A DNA stretch of 64,000 nucleotides, from assembly GCA_025738555.1 (NCBI GenBank), contig JAOVFP010000019.1:2480001-2544000 (forward strand), read 5' to 3'. Positions 21,730-33,395 of the stretch are shown here, piece after piece (within the stretch, counting starts at the first letter, position 1; every line of letters starts with the position of its first letter). The DNA is from Cyathus striatus. Its lineage: Eukaryota > Basidiomycota > Agaricomycetes > Agaricales > Nidulariaceae. The position numbers and the translations under genes are program-made. Below the pieces are notes generated by a model. That model saw nothing but the letters and a program-made list of their open reading frames with translations. It was not told the DNA's origin and ran no database searches.

Positions 21730-22412
21730 TTCGTCAACGCCTTGAACCTTCCCGCTTCTCTCGAATCAGGCAATCAACCCCACTTCGTATATAACCCACG
21801 AGCGGTCGTTCTTCCATTGAAGGTAATCCAAAGGCATTCACGAAACACCGCTTCTGGCTATTACAAGCATGATGGGAGATACGTCTTTCAGACTTCAGTT
21901 GAACACGAGAGTATCTTGACTTGGTCTCGACTACTGCGAAGGATGCACTTCGATAAAGGTGCACTATACCTATCTACCCATGTCTTTTCATAAGGTTATT
22001 TCAGATAGCTGATATGCAGTTTGAGATTGCATGATTCAACGGATGATCACCGAGCCTTGGAGAGTTGTGCTGTTGTTCAACTGTGCCATAATAACGGTAT
22101 GTTGATCCAGAGGCCCAAGGGGTGCTCTATCATGTATCCTATTGCTTACAGAACGCACCTAGGTCCTCCTAACGATCCTCTGAAGCATTCAACACCTCTC
22201 TCCCACGCATCGGCAGCCACCTTGTCGAGCGCTACTCAATTGAATCAGCTTGTGGGACTCGAAGTGCGCGGGGGTGATGGGGAACCTGGGAAGCGTGTTG
22301 AGATGAGGAAGGATGGGTTGGTGGGTTGGAGAACGGATGGTCTTATCGGTACGTTCAAGTTTGTGTGCTTTATGCTCGATGCGCTCTCGCTTATCTTATC
22401 TACTAGACAGTA
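21730..22412 (+). pseudogene. Diverged copy of the 15.8-16.4 kb fragment
   Basis: Short matches in the same order as about 15930-16370 include CACCTAGG followed by CTCCT, then CCTCTGAAGC and a frame with GEPGKRVEMRKDG versus EPQAKRVEMRRVG. This suggests a decayed gene duplicated with or near the F-box segment. The original function is not recognisable here. By position in the other copy it may belong upstream of the histidine-phosphatase fragment. Confidence 0.35.
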
Positions 22413-22469
22413 AGTATATGTATATAGTTAACCACCCTAGTACTTAGTATATCCTGTAGTTGGGTACCT

Positions 22470-22735
22470 AACAATCTCGAGTTATTCATTGATTTTTGAC
22501 TGATTTCTCATTGATTGCACACTTATTTCTCATTGATTTCTTTTTTAATTGTCATTGATTTCACTCTAATGATTTCTAATAATTTCAGATTGAACTGGGA
22601 TTGATTTCTACTTAATGTAATTACTTGATTGATCTCTCACTGATTTCAAACTATTAAAATGGTAAGTAATTGATTTCACTCTACCATATTTGAAATCAAT
22701 CACCCTCTCAGTGACGAAACATTTCGCAGCCCCGC
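22470..22735. repeat. Array of ATTGATTTC-like motifs
   Basis: About eight to ten spaced copies of a motif near CATTGATTTCT occur in one orientation, and near the right end there is an inverted copy, GAAATCAATCAC. The array ends just before the truncated 5' end of CHAT copy B at about 22771. It resembles the motif arrays of the TIR elements elsewhere in this window, but no clean terminal inverted repeat was found. Confidence 0.5.
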
Positions 22736-22902
22736 AGCTTACTGACAGCAATCAATCAGAATCGAAGCCACAACTCGCATATCATATCATGAACGAGCAC
22801 TCGAACTGATGCCGGATACACACTTTCTCTATACACAATCTTTGACTACTTTAGCTAAGACGTTGGAGGCTCGGTATCATAGACTGGACAGCGAGGCTGA
22901 CC

Positions 22903-23589
22903 TAGTGTTGCCGCTGGCTCAGCTCCGAGCCGCTGAGCTGCTAAGCGGAGCGGTAAAATGAGCGAGCTGAGCGGGCATTTTCGCTCACCGCTCATGTCAG
23001 TCCTGAGCTAGCTTAAGCTGCCGCTCGCACAGATTTAAATGAAAATTCAACCTGAAAACAGTATTATTACTACTTACATAGCAATTCTTCAAATATTTGC
23101 GAAGTATTCTGTTAAAAACAAACACTATGTGATTCTCCCTGATTAATGGAGCAATGCTATGCACTCTTATGCACTAGAGACGAATGAAGTCAGAACGATC
23201 AATGACCATCTGGGATGTCAGGCCTTCAGGGTCGAAAATATTGACGTGACATTTAATAAAGATTTTACTACATAAGCGCTTATTTTCATATTCTTTTTCC
23301 AAATAATTCAGCTAGATAGCTATCTGACCACCACTGAAATCATTTTAGCACAATAATTTTGAACATTCTGTGAAGTATAATATATTGCTAGCTATTTTTA
23401 CAGGTATATACACAAGAAACACAGTTTATTACTTCATAGCCTACTACTTTTCAACAACCCACTTATATTTGTGCTTGAGCGGCCGCTCAAGCAGCTCATC
23501 AAGCGGAGTTGCAATGAGCTGAGCTGATATTGAGAAAAGCTACCCTGAGCCGAGCGGGAGCTGAGCTGAGCTGAGCGGCGGCAACACTA
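22903..23589. mobile_element. Non-autonomous hAT-like element with 8-bp target duplication
   Basis: The 687-bp insertion begins TAGTGTTGCCGC and ends GCGGCAACACTA, an exact 12-bp inverted repeat. It is flanked by GGCTGACC at 22895-22902 and 23590-23597. The uninterrupted sequence in copies A and D has one GGCTGACC, so the insertion is clean. An 8-bp duplication and these ends fit the hAT superfamily. Sub-terminal runs of GAGCTGAGCGG-type motifs lie at both ends. The interior is AT-rich and has no transposase. Confidence 0.92.
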
Positions 23590-24857
23590 GGCTGACCTCA
23601 GTAAGGCCATCGAGCTTTATCGGCATGCCGCATTGAATCCGACTGGGATTGCTTCGCAAAGACTTTCTGCTGCGATGAGTTGGGCAAGGGCTTTCGATAT
23701 ATTGAATGGACATGAGGCGTTGGATGGATATGGTCTAGCCATTGCGCTTTTGCCTACTGTGGCATGGCTGGGAGAGACCGTGTCTGAGCGGCATCACAAG
23801 CTTAGTACGTGGTCATCATTGGTTAACAAGGCTGCTGCTACTGCTATTTCATGGAACGGGCTCGATTTGGCGATACAGTGGTTGGAGGAAGGACGGAATA
23901 TTGTCTGGAATCAGTTGAACACTTTCAGGACTCCAGTGGATGATTTACACGATGTGCGCCCAGATCTGGCGGATGAGCTGAGAAGGATTTTGAAAGCGTT
24001 GGATCAGCTTGGCTCACGTAGTACAAAGCAAGCTGATCGTATGACTTTGAATCAAAAGACGAATGTACAAGCCGAAGCACGTATGCAGCGAGATCTAGCT
24101 GAAAAATGGGAGGATACCTTGCGCGTTGTCCGTACGCTGGAAGGGTTTGGAGACTTTTTGCGTCCTGCAAATGCTTCGAAACTATTGGAAATGAAGCGTC
24201 CGGGTGGAATGGTGGTTGTTATCAACGCTGATAAAGTGCGTTGCGATGCTCTAGCACTTCGACAGGATTCGCAAGAAATGGTTCATATACCTTTGGATAA
24301 TTTGACATACGATCAAGCTGAGGCTCTCAGGCGATTACTGGTTTCGTTGCTTGCTGAGTACGGGATTCGGTCCCGGGGATCACGGGGTGGGCGACTATCG
24401 AATTCGTCAAAAGAGTATCTTCCATTCGAAGACATCTTGATTAAGCTCTGGGTGCTTGTCGTGAGACCCATAGTGACTGCACTGGAACTTGAGGTAAGTT
24501 ACCAGTAATAATGTAGTGTGGTTACCACTCACCATTTACAATTACAGCCGTCCCATAGTCCTCCCCGTATCTGGTGGTGCGCAACAGGTCCGCTTGCATT
24601 TCTCCCGATTCATGCAGCGGGAATATATACAGGCAATGAGGCATACTTTGGGAGCAAAATTTCTGACTACGTAATTTCTTCTTATACGCCAACGCTAAAA
24701 ACCATTTTCTCTTGTGCACAACGAGATGCTCCCCGAAAGCTAGGAAAGCTCCTCATCGTAACGCAGCCTCAAACTCCTGGTATGTTAGCCCTCCCACAAA
24801 CTGTCAAAGAAGGGAAGGATATACAGAATAAGTTACAATCCTCTGGGCTTGCCGTTG

Positions 24858-25124
24858 TAGAGCAGGCATTCTGCCTGCATGGTAAAAATGCGGTTTTCAT
24901 CTCCGTTACCTCACTCCCACATACTGTCGTTTACTCATCATTACCTCGTGTCGCTTACCTACATAAATGTCGTACATACACTTTGTGAATGTCAGCTTCG
25001 CATTTCCCCCCCTTTCTCTCTCTCAAATGCGCGCTCACTGGATCTGAAGGGATGGACGGATGTGCCTCCCACTCGCATATTTCTTTGTCGAGAGGATACC
25101 GCCAAGCAAATATCCTCCTCCATA
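24858..25124 (-). mobile_element. Short double-hairpin element, copy 2
   Basis: The 267-bp insertion in the CHAT exon of copy B is flanked by CCGTTG (24852-24857 and 25125-25130). GCAGGCA/TGCCTGC pairs at the left end and GAGGATA/TATCCTC near the right end (25090-25118). It is aligned over its whole length, in reverse orientation, with the copies at 10387 and 43676. Confidence 0.85.
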
Positions 25125-25853
25125 CCGTTGAACATCTAGAGGGAATGAAAGCTACTGTAGACAAAGTCGTGGAAAGCATGGAAGGGAGTAATTGGATTCA
25201 CCTGGCGTGCCATGCCATCCAAAATCCCAAGAACCCCACTAAAAGCGCTTTCTACTTCCATGATGGGAACCTTGAGCTGTCAACACTCATCAGCAAGCAA
25301 CTACCAAAGGCTGACTTTGCATTTCTCTCGGCGTGCGAGACTGGGACGGGTGACGAAAGCCTTCCTGAGGAAGCGGTGCATCTTGCGGCGGGGGTGCTTC
25401 AGGCGGGATACAGAAGTGTAATAGCGACTATGTGGGCTATTGATGACAATTATGCGTCTATGGTTTCGGAGAGTATGTACAGCCATCTTCTGGAGAGGTC
25501 GAATCCACCGAGTAGTGACGACGCTTCGTATGCGCTGCAGGAAGCTGTCAGAGAGGTTCGCGAACAGATGGGGAATTCCGATGTGGCTTTTTTGACTTGG
25601 GTTCCGTTTATTCATTTCGGTATTTGATTCGATGTTGTAGATAGTCTGTTAGGATAGTAGTAAGTAGAGTGTTGAAATTTGAATGGTATTTTCTTTCCAA
25701 CTTCAACCGTGGTTTTTTCGACACACACAATCACCCGAAACCACAAAAAAGACAACACACATTGCCCCACAGACTTTGGAGGAGGCGAGGAGGGAGGACA
25801 TGTGTGGGAGGTAGGGTTTCGAGACGTGGATGATGACGGCCTGCCAAATGATT

Positions 25854-25878
25854 CCCACTACCTTTTTAGGTAGTAGGG
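25854..25878. repeat. Hairpin sequence at the 3' border of CHAT unit B
   Basis: CCCACTACCT and AGGTAGTAGGG form a near-perfect hairpin directly after CCAAATGATT, the shared unit border. An almost identical 25-mer abuts the 5' border of unit C at 40661-40685. Confidence 0.75.
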
Positions 25879-27819
25879 TTTATGTAGGTCGTTGGAAAAC
25901 GCACTTTGCAGGCCGATCGCTCGGCATTGCTTCGGATCAGAACATGCTCTGTATGGTTAAAAATTTACGTGTGTTTGCACCCACCTGAATGTTACAGACG
26001 GCTTGTACGCTGTTCTGCTTTCATCAACTAACCCATTCGGCGAGTATTTGTACAGTGTTCTGTTAAGTTCCTGTAACATGTTCCAAGATACTCCTATTTT
26101 ATATCCACCTAGACGTTAAGAACATCGCTTGTACACTGTGGTGTCTTCATCAACTATCTCGTTCGGCAAGCCAAGGCTATACTTCTACTCAATGCACTTC
26201 ATGTTCCTCAACATTGAATTAGTTTCTTCGGGGGACATGTAAGATTTTAGTCTTTACGGTATGTTTCCTTTTCTTGGTGGGCTTGAGAGGTGATTGTTAA
26301 ACTTGTGGGTGAACAGGCTTTATCTCTGGGGAGCGTGTGGTGGGACTAGCATGGTCCCCTTTTTGAGCCACCAATAGGGGATCTGGGAAGGTCGTATTGA
26401 CACAATAAATATTACCTGGAGCAGGGCGAAAGCGCAGAATGAAGAAGATGCACCGGAAACCAGGAGCCATCCAGTTACACGAAGGCAGACTTTAGACACT
26501 TCATTCGTTCAACGTGCAAATCAGGAGGTGGGAGCGGCTGTATATTTTCTCTTTCTGTGATCTCTGTCTAACTATTTAGATATATACGATATTGCCTCAA
26601 ACAAAAGAACTCCCTTTTCCCTGAATCCCTCTCCCTAACCCAAACACTCAACTCTTGTATGTTGTCTTCTTACCATGCCATTCTGGGTATTGACTGTGAT
26701 TTGCAGTATCTTTGTCTTCATCTATTTCTGCAAAAGCAATCTACCACACACTCACTGCCCCTTTCCCCTCAGTTCTCCCTGCCCAACCTTTCACTGGCAT
26801 ACTGCTTCTCGCACTCTGGCCGTACACATACTACCAATTTGACTTAATGGCTGTATCACATCGAAGTCAATTTGCTATACCGTTATAATGAATGAGTACT
26901 TGAGTTACCCCTAGCGAAAAAGGATAAGTACCTATGCTCGGTGTGTACTTCATTGTAATGTATTAGTGGTCCCTATGCTCACCTGAACAAATAGGCTTGT
27001 GGCATCTGCCTCGATTAACGAAACCGGTGGTAGTATAGGCTCAGTTTTATCTTCTATGATACCATCCTCTTCGATCCCAGGTACACCGTTAAATTGATGA
27101 AGACAAGGACTGTGAAGCAAACAGTAACGATTTGGGCACCAACAATAGTTCCAGGCATAGGTCATTACTCGGGAGCCGCTCCCCATAACCCCCCTCTCCG
27201 GGAACAACCTCCTCAACCCATTATTGCTAGCAAAGCTATCAGCGCCACTAGCCGCCTTACAACCACTAACGTCTTCAACCCCTGCCGACTCGTATACCCC
27301 TAATACTTAAGCACACAACTTCCTCGTGTGCACGGCTCAACCTCACGGACCCCAAAGGTGAACCGACTTGGATAAAACTCTCAGCAAGTCATCTCTACGC
27401 CGTCCAAGTTCTTCATCTTCGTCAACCATGCTGTACTGTGTGACAACTGCGGTCCGCTGGCATTTGTCGTGCTCTACAATGTCGCCAGCCATCTCCATCA
27501 TCTCCAAACCAGTCATCCTCTCACTCATGAATAGTCACGATAGCTAGCCTAGAAACACGCTATCCTTCGGTAACGCTATGAAACCACCCTAGACTTAGCA
27601 TTCTCAAGCATCAGTATTGGCGGAAAAGGAAGATGAGGGATTGCGACTTCACTATTGACAAAGTATCATGTGCATAATTTCAGTATGTTCGAACCAACCA
27701 ACGACATGAACACGCATCCTCCATGAACTTCTCTATACCAAACTAGTAGTGACTAATAAACGAGTGTATGGATCGACACGAGTAGGTTACTACAATACCA
27801 GGTAGTGGGCCCTGCCGCT
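25879..27819. other. Region without a supported gene
   Basis: No convincing gene is seen. Two imperfect direct repeats of about 45 bases (about 26000 and 26127, sharing TTCATCAACTA and GTTCGGC or ATTCGGC) lie 125 bp apart. A minus-strand frame near 26950-27216 and short frames near 27340-27530 have no recognisable motif. Confidence 0.45.
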
Positions 27820-27994
27820 TGCCGGCCTTATTTTTCTTATTACTTAGTTGCATCCTGGGCTATTGTACCGGTTAGAGCCGGTATGTGTTTCTCAAATTGG
27901 CCTGATACAAACAAGATTGTCCACTAAACAATAACATGTGACATGATTGCGACAGGGCGTTGCTGTGGTCACCCAACGTTGCTTCTGAACCACC

Positions 27995-30710
27995 ATGTCT
28001 TCCTCAGACACTACCCTCAAACTCAACTGTTATATTTTAGGGGAAGACCCCATGACTGACATTTTTGTGGTCGAGCTTCCGTCCAATGTGGAAGTACTCG
28101 ATCTCCAGATGGCCATCAAAGAATCCCGACGTATTGACGCTGTCACAGGCCTTTGGCTCTGGAAGACGTCTCTCGCTATCGATTCGAACTTCAATAACAG
28201 TATTACCAACCTTAGGCTTAACAAAAATGACGCATTAAATCCCATGTACGAATTGTCAGATATTTTTCCAACACACCCCCCTAAGGGACGCATCCACATT
28301 ATTGTTGAAACTGCCAGTGAGTGCTATGTATCAATCTTCCCACAGATTCCTTCTAACAGGCGTTAGCTGTCAAACAGGAACTTAGACCTGGAGACCTTGA
28401 GCTCACTTGTTACATTGCTGGTGAAGACCCTGGAAGGTTATTCAAGATCAAGCTTTCGCCTACAGCGATTGTTTCGCAACTCCAGATGGCGGTCCAAACG
28501 GAGAGAGATCCCATTTTCCGTGACTTTGATCCTCTCGATATTCACCTCTGGTGTTCAATGATATCTATCGACGAAAACTATAAGGAATTTTTTAGAAACC
28601 TTGTACTTGCCGACGAAGGCAACCTGCAAAGTGACACACCGTTATATATGATTTTCCCGGATCCCCTGCCCAGTAACATGGTTCATGTAGTTATTCAGCG
28701 TAAGTGTAATACATTTGTCTTCAAATTTTCATAAAATGACTATAATTGTATCCTTCTTTGTGTACATTGCTTGCAGCGGTCCAACAAGGACCTCGCGACC
28801 TTGAGCTTACTTGTTACATTGCTGGTGACGACCCTGGAAGGTTATTCAAGATCAAGCTTTCGCCTACAGCGATTGTTTCGCAACTCCAGAAGGCGATCAA
28901 AACGGCGAGAGATCCCATTTTCCGCGACTTTGATTATCTCGATATTCACCTTTGGAGTAAAACAATATCTATCGGCTCAAACTTTATGGAGGATTTCGGA
29001 AACCTTGAACTCGCCGACAAAGATTGCCTGCAAAGTAAGACACAGTTATCTTTGATTTTCCCGGATCCTCTGCCCAATAACGTTGTTCATGTGGTCATTC
29101 AGCGACGTGAGTGTAGTGCATCTATCTTCAATTTTTTATATAAAATGACTGTTATTCTTACCTTTTGGCATCAGGTCCGGAGGACTTGAATTCTCTATCT
29201 CCTTTACGGAATAAACGGCAGAAAAACTTCAAAGCCAGAAAATCACCCAAACCGCCATCTGCACTTGCCGAACCAAAGGAATTTCGAAACATTCAAGATA
29301 ATGCCGAAGGGTTCTTTGCCTGTGCTCGTCCTCCGAACAGGGAGCCCAAGGTTCCATTGACTCTACTCGACAGCGTATTTGCGAAGTTTGCTGACAATTC
29401 TCGTACAATTACCCCAACTCGGGAAGCATGCGAGGTTTCTTATGAACTGAGACGCCGCATGAATTTGTTTTATGACGATGATAATCAGCGGGCGGCTGTA
29501 CTACGCGACATTTTGAAGAAGCTTGAACTTGAGTTGGTAAATGAAACCATAGGTACATCACAAGCACGGACTGATGGACATATCTGTTTCAATAATCACC
29601 CAGTTATCATTTTGGAGGTCAAGGTCGAGTCTGACGAAGGGGGAGATCCTACATTCCAATCTCTTCTATATTACGATCTCTTTATTCAGGAGCTTCATTT
29701 GTGGGAAGATATCTCTTCAATTCACTCTTGCTTCATCATTACTCTAGTTGGTAAGTGTTGTCGTTGGGCTTCAACTTAAACCAATGTTCACACAAACTTA
29801 TTTTATATTAGGACCTCGTATAACCTTCGGGGGTTGCGCCTTAACTGATCGGCCCACAATGGAGATCTTTTCTTCCGTTGCCCTTGACTTTCACTTTACC
29901 GATGAGAAGGCGATGGAAGATGTTGCGCGACATCTAACAGCTTTAAAGATAGCTGTGGACACCTTGAAAGGGCGGTATCCCGAAGAGACTCCCCAATCGG
30001 TGAAACCAAAATTGACTCCTTCCTCTATTATTCGCACCTGTCGACATCCATCCGAGCGCCCATCTAACTTGCCGTCTTCGCAAGCTGCCCCCTCTACTCA
30101 AGTTTTCCCCCTTGTCGTTCAAAACATCTACCCGTACAAAACCACATTTACGCATATAGGCACGAATCAGCTGACGCCATTCACGTATGAAGGGGCGTTC
30201 GTGGACGACAAGCCCCTACTTTTCAGAGGGTGTGTGAATAAAGATGATCCTATCCTCATCAAATTTGCACACAGATACGGAAAGGATGTGCATGTGTGGT
30301 TGTCAGAGCAGGGGTGGGCTCCAAAGTTACTCGGATTCGAAGAGCTGTCCGGCGGGTGGTTCATGGTCGTCATGGACCTTTTAGACGAGTCATGGGTCCC
30401 CGTAAGTGATATGAGAGACCGTCTGCCAAGTGGTTTGAAGGAAGCTATTCGCGCTAGCATTGACAAACTCCACGCGAATGGTATGGTGCATGGTGACATT
30501 CGCGAAACTAATATTATGATCAAGAGCAACAACAAAGAGATCAAGTTTATGTTCATAGACTTCGACTGGGCAGGATTGTCTGGCAAGGTTACATATCCCG
30601 GTAATATCAATTGTGCTTCTGCTCTTAAACGTCCAAAGGATGTATACTGTTATATGCCTATTTTACCTCGACATGACATTCATATGTTGAACAACATAGA
30701 TGAGTCTTGA
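27995..30710 (+). CDS. Crinkler (CRN) protein: triple header, REase-like and kinase domains
   Basis: Proposed exons are 27995-28316, 28367-28699, 28777-29106, 29175-29750 and 29812-30710, giving 819 residues. Three CRN N-terminal (ubiquitin-like header) domains follow each other: residues 1-107 (LNCYILGEDP, WLWKTSL, IHIIVE), about 110-218 and about 219-328 (each with LELTCYIAG, HLW, IFPDPLP, HVVIQ). Next comes a PD-(D/E)XK nuclease-like domain with Asp near 461 (TDGH), an E-x-K motif near 475 (ILEVKVE) and a following FQSLLYY. The C-terminus is a protein-kinase-like domain with a catalytic loop HGDIRETN near 746 and an FIDFDWAG metal-binding motif near 768. Known CRN proteins of fungi and oomycetes are nuclear effectors or conflict proteins. 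Three headers in one protein is unusual. No signal peptide is seen. Confidence 0.88.
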
Positions 30711-31723
30711 TCTTTAAACACTTTTATTTGCTAGTACTGGCTGTAGTATCTTTTTTCATACCCTCGCGAGGCACAATATACTATGTACGGCACATCGACC
30801 TCATGGTGACACGTCCTCGATCGAGCATTTTGACGTCGGAGTAGTAGACACAATTTTACACTGACACACGCTATTCGTCAACCATACCGGCACCGTAGCT
30901 GGGATAGTATAACAGTCAAATTTCTTCTGTTTCTATATTCGTGACACTACTATAGCACAGTAGGACAATATGCGGACCGGAACGAACCCAAGAGAGAGCA
31001 ATGAGCGCTTGGGAAAAAAGCGCTCCAACGTCAGAACATATTCTCTGATCCGCATGTACACCCTCCCCAACCTCGGTCGGTTTGCGAGCAACGAGATCTA
31101 CACGATCTCTACCGCCACGCACGCCATGTGCATTCAGGCCGGCTACGATTCCACCCAGAGAGTACAGTTGGACAGTCAATGATGCGGCGGAGAATGAGAT
31201 CAAAGGGGGATTCGAACAAGGGTAGACTTAACCGTGTACTGCATTGGATTTCCAACGTTTTCTGCATGAAGTACGTTAGCTTCAGCAGTCAACGCAATCA
31301 CTGCCCTGGCAAACGATTTCCGCCGCTGATTCGAAAAGATATACGCAAGCATCCTGCCTTGCTTGCGGAAGTTGGTGTGGTCATCAGAGTTGACAGAGGG
31401 GGATATGGGGCAGTCGCCGCGCACGATGTGCCGTATTGCTGGGTATATAAGGCAGGAGTCCAGGGAGAGGTGGGCGGCGGGCGTGGTGAGTGTTATTATG
31501 TTTTCGAAGATGATTAGCATTAGTTCTTTGCCATCTGCGAGAAGGCATTAGTAGGGGGGAAATGAGCTGAGGGCTGAGGGGATAGGGATGCACAGGCGGC
31601 TTTACACCTAATCGCGCGTCGGCAGCATAGTAACTTGTAGAGAGATAGATGAGCGAGGGATAGGAGAAAGACTGGGATAAAACATACTAAACGCGAGCTG
31701 CTCAATCATACTCCCAATATTTG
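30711..31723. other. Unique spacer after the CRN gene
   Basis: This kilobase separates the CRN gene from the second Lon-containing block and has no counterpart in the 9.2 kb region, where the CRN copy is truncated. Only short overlapping frames occur on both strands, with no motif I recognise. Confidence 0.4.
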
Positions 31724-31839
31724 CACCAGCCTTCACAAAGCCCTGTTCCCGTACAGCCTATACTGCAACATCGTCGCGACATGCTAAAGATCCAAAAGCT
31801 GATAGTATGAGACAAGAATAGACTAAGAATGAGGTGCGT

Positions 31840-32250
31840 TATCTGCTTCTACGTGTTTATGAATCCTGGCTGGCGACGTCGTTAGATCTTTCGCAAAGCT
31901 GCGCTGAAGGCTGAAGCTCGTTCAAGATCTGGGCGAAGGGATGTTCCCTGAACCAAAGGAAGACTAAGTTAGGCTGCAGCTGCCCTACCACCACCGCCGC
32001 CGAGGACTCAACGTCGACACCCACGCCCGAGGAAGAGAAGCACCAAACCGTCCCCAGCGCCTAGCCCAAAGCCAATGAACCTCAAACTGAACCCACTTCA
32101 TCCACTAGCACTGGGGACCTCGGGGAGTCTGTGGGCGTAGGAGCGTAAGCCCATGGAGATCCCCGCTGACGTCCACACTCGCATTACCCTCGATGATCTG
32201 AAGGGCTACGTCATTTGGCCCTATCGCTATACCTTACAGCAATTGAAGGT
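31840..32250 (+). pseudogene. Lon protease fragment, second copy
   Basis: It corresponds to 9640-10030: the intron remnant, VQDLGEG, FPEPKED, a PTPEEEKHQTVPSA linker, MEIPADVH and a GYV stretch in broken frames. It is shorter than the first copy and also carries a stop after FPEPKED. It is the same dead gene duplicated with its block. Confidence 0.6.
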
Positions 32251-32814
32251 ACGTGTCTGATGAGGAGTTGGAGGGAGTTGGCGAAGTTGTAGGGTTTGAA
32301 CTTGCCGGCTACGAGTGAAGCGAACGAGTCGACGAGCAATTGCTTCGATCTGCATCAGCACTTCGGTTATGTAATGTTGCCCGAAATGAGCATCCCCGAG
32401 AAGGTGCCAGGCCCGAAACCGGCAATTATCAATTCCAAATTTTCCTTACTTATGTAATCCAGCCGCGCGTAGAGATCTAAGTTTGCCATTTGGGTAGATT
32501 TATAATAACATGTAAAACCCCGGTGTCGATGTGTGTCTTGTTAAAAGAGAGCGATTGCATGATCATTCCAGGCGAGTGATTCGTAGTCTCATGCCAGGTT
32601 CAAGAAAATGTGCGTTGTCTGGACGCAAGAAATTCAGATGATATACTGGGTATTATTGGAGAGCGAGAGGCGACTATTTAGGGATCTAAGGGATGGTTGG
32701 AAGATGTTGGATGGCTTGTCCTCACTTGAAACGAGAGGAGTGGGAATTTATCGGTTGGAGTAAAATTCGGGAAGGGATCGTTGAGCCTGGTTACGACTTA
32801 CGTAGAGCGCTTAC

Positions 32815-33395
32815 AGACTCGCGACATTGACGGGACGGATAGCTCATTCGACGCGCGATGCTTTCTTGGGATAGACGAAGTACGAGAACTAGATACATCG
32901 TTGAAGAGAGAGCTGGGATAGTTGAGATAGCAGATTTGTGGATTATGAAGGATAATTGTGGTGTAGATTGATAGGGAAGTGGTAATAGCGTATAAGAGCC
33001 GTTGACAAGAGGCAGCAGTATCGTTTGTATGTTTATCCGTACACTTAGAATTGGTAAAGGGACATATCATCACAGCGTCGAACGTATTACTTATAAGTAG
33101 ACTCGCGAAATAAACGTGGAACAGTGAGGAGGGATGAGGAGGACGAAGAGCGTTTACACTTGATCCACATGCAAATGGAAAAATGATTCCGTGGGATGCG
33201 TATAAATAGCCTGAGATTAGAGATAAGTAAATTATTGGCGTCGGCGGCGTGTGGAGTGGTTGCGATTTTGGATGTTGGAGAGGATGGAAGATGCTGTTGA
33301 GCAGTGCAGCTGTGATAGGGTGGTGTTGGACTGTGATATATTACCATCGAGCGATACGCTTGTCTTGAGGTTAAGCTACACCATTGCAGAGTCTA
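32815..33395 (-). repeat. Dispersed TATA-bearing repeat, copy 2
   Basis: It is nearly identical to 11098-11655 and reads on the minus strand with the TATTTATAC box near 33200. An 84-91-codon minus-strand frame is shared by both copies but differs at its ends and shows no motif, so I do not call it a gene. Confidence 0.6.

Larger units (their letters stand above)
22771..25627 (+). pseudogene. TPR-CHAT protein, copy B (truncated, interrupted)
   Basis: Homology to copy A starts abruptly at a position equivalent to about 4330, so the N-terminus and most TPR repeats are missing. A 687-bp hAT-like element (22903-23589) splits the TPR part, and a 267-bp double-hairpin element (24858-25124) splits the CHAT exon and introduces stops. 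The intron before the CHAT exon is retained, with donor GTAAGT near 24495. Both CHAT motifs, HLACHA and LSACETG, survive after the second insertion, and the stop at 25627 matches copy A. The remaining codons are well preserved, which suggests recent death. A fragment transcript from within is possible but unsupported. Confidence 0.88.

Noticed and set aside
24858..25124. Reading the insertion in CHAT copy B as a retained intron
   Set aside because: It lacks GT..AG borders, is flanked by a direct duplication, and the same sequence family occurs elsewhere as insertions.
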